Assembly (NCBI RefSeq): GCF_027409185.1
Contig: NC_084462.1
Coordinates: forward strand, 24,961,577 to 25,025,576
Direction: 5' to 3'
Length of the DNA: 64,000 nucleotides
Source of the DNA: Cynocephalus volans
Taxonomy: Eukaryota; Chordata; Mammalia; Dermoptera; Cynocephalidae
Made by a program: the position numbers and the translations under genes. Below, piece after piece: positions 63,770 through 64,000 of this stretch (positions are counted from its first letter, which is position 1; each line of letters starts with the position of its first letter). The notes under the pieces are model-generated. The model was not told the origin of the DNA. It made no database searches and saw only the letters and a program-made list of their open reading frames with translations.

Positions 63770-64000
63770 TGTTACACTTCTCTCTGTGTAACAGAGACGC
63801 AAAAAGGATTACTCAAAGCACCATGAATGCGTTGAGAAGCCCGAAGGGTCTGCATCCCAGCAACTCCTCTGTTAGGAGGAGAAAACTGGGGTACAGCAGC
63901 CATTCAAAGTTAGCTTCTGTCTTTTATTGTAAAGACAAGGAAGTTTCACAAGAAAATTCAGTGGATTCAGTCATTTCTAAAGGACACAAGGACATGGGCA
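63770..64000 (-). mobile_element. unidentified LTR, truncated by the window edge
   Basis: Starts with the hairpin TGTTACAC/GTGTAACA (63770-63793) and continues like 54614-54830, with TTTATT (minus-strand AATAAA) near 63,923. Confidence 0.6.

Larger units (their letters stand above)
57665..64000 (+). other. AGFG2: AGFG2 intron 1 (partial)
   Basis: Starts at the GTGAGT donor and runs off the window. The first kilobase is CpG-rich, then composition turns AT-rich. I looked for the next exon (continuing the ArfGAP domain) and did not find it. 58,000-60,390 holds no element that I recognise. Confidence 0.7.

Overview
This is mammalian nuclear DNA: introns, CpG-island promoters and dense interspersed repeats. 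Three genes are recognisable by protein similarity recalled from memory. They lie in the order seen at human 7q22.1: TSC22D4 (minus strand, its N-terminal coding exon only), NYAP1 (plus strand, complete, six coding exons, 842 codons, no disabling change) and AGFG2 (plus strand, first coding exon only). The repeats point to a colugo (Dermoptera; Galeopterus or Cynocephalus). About twenty SINEs consist only of tRNA-Ile-like monomers or head-to-tail dimers, which matches the dermopteran CYN / t-SINE family. No Alu, equine ERE, carnivore SINEC or ruminant SINE was seen. The species call is inference.

Layout. 1-4.0 kb: TSC22D4 intron, coding exon and presumed 5' region, read leftward. 4.0-6.0 kb: a short spacer with MIR and L2 pieces, a mariner-like MITE and a dimeric SINE. 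6.05-7.1 kb: CpG island and presumed NYAP1 first exon. 8.3-14.7 kb: NYAP1 coding exons and the first poly(A) signal. The NYAP1 leader seems to carry a 62-codon upstream frame that overlaps the true start. One intron holds a compact pair of perfect RFX X-boxes next to two CAGCTG E-boxes.

14.7-56.9 kb is an AT-richer, gene-poor interval filled by nested mobile elements: L1, L2, MIR, hAT and mariner MITEs, MaLR LTRs (one two-LTR element), and an unidentified minus-strand LTR family whose U3 holds a minisatellite. It also has collinear remains of an ERVL-type provirus spread over 13 kb, a U6 snRNA retropseudogene and a retrocopy of an unidentified mRNA 3' end. Many insertions have clear target-site duplications, so their relative order can be read. 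Stretches where nothing was recognised are listed as such.

56.9-64 kb: AGFG2 promoter (E2F-like site, NRF1-like site, five CCAAT boxes in one orientation), AGFG2 coding exon 1 with the four zinc-binding cysteines of the ArfGAP domain, and the start of intron 1 with further young SINEs. The three genes have separate promoters. Nothing suggests they act together; the link is conserved synteny. I found no operon, CRISPR array, phage or other prokaryotic system.
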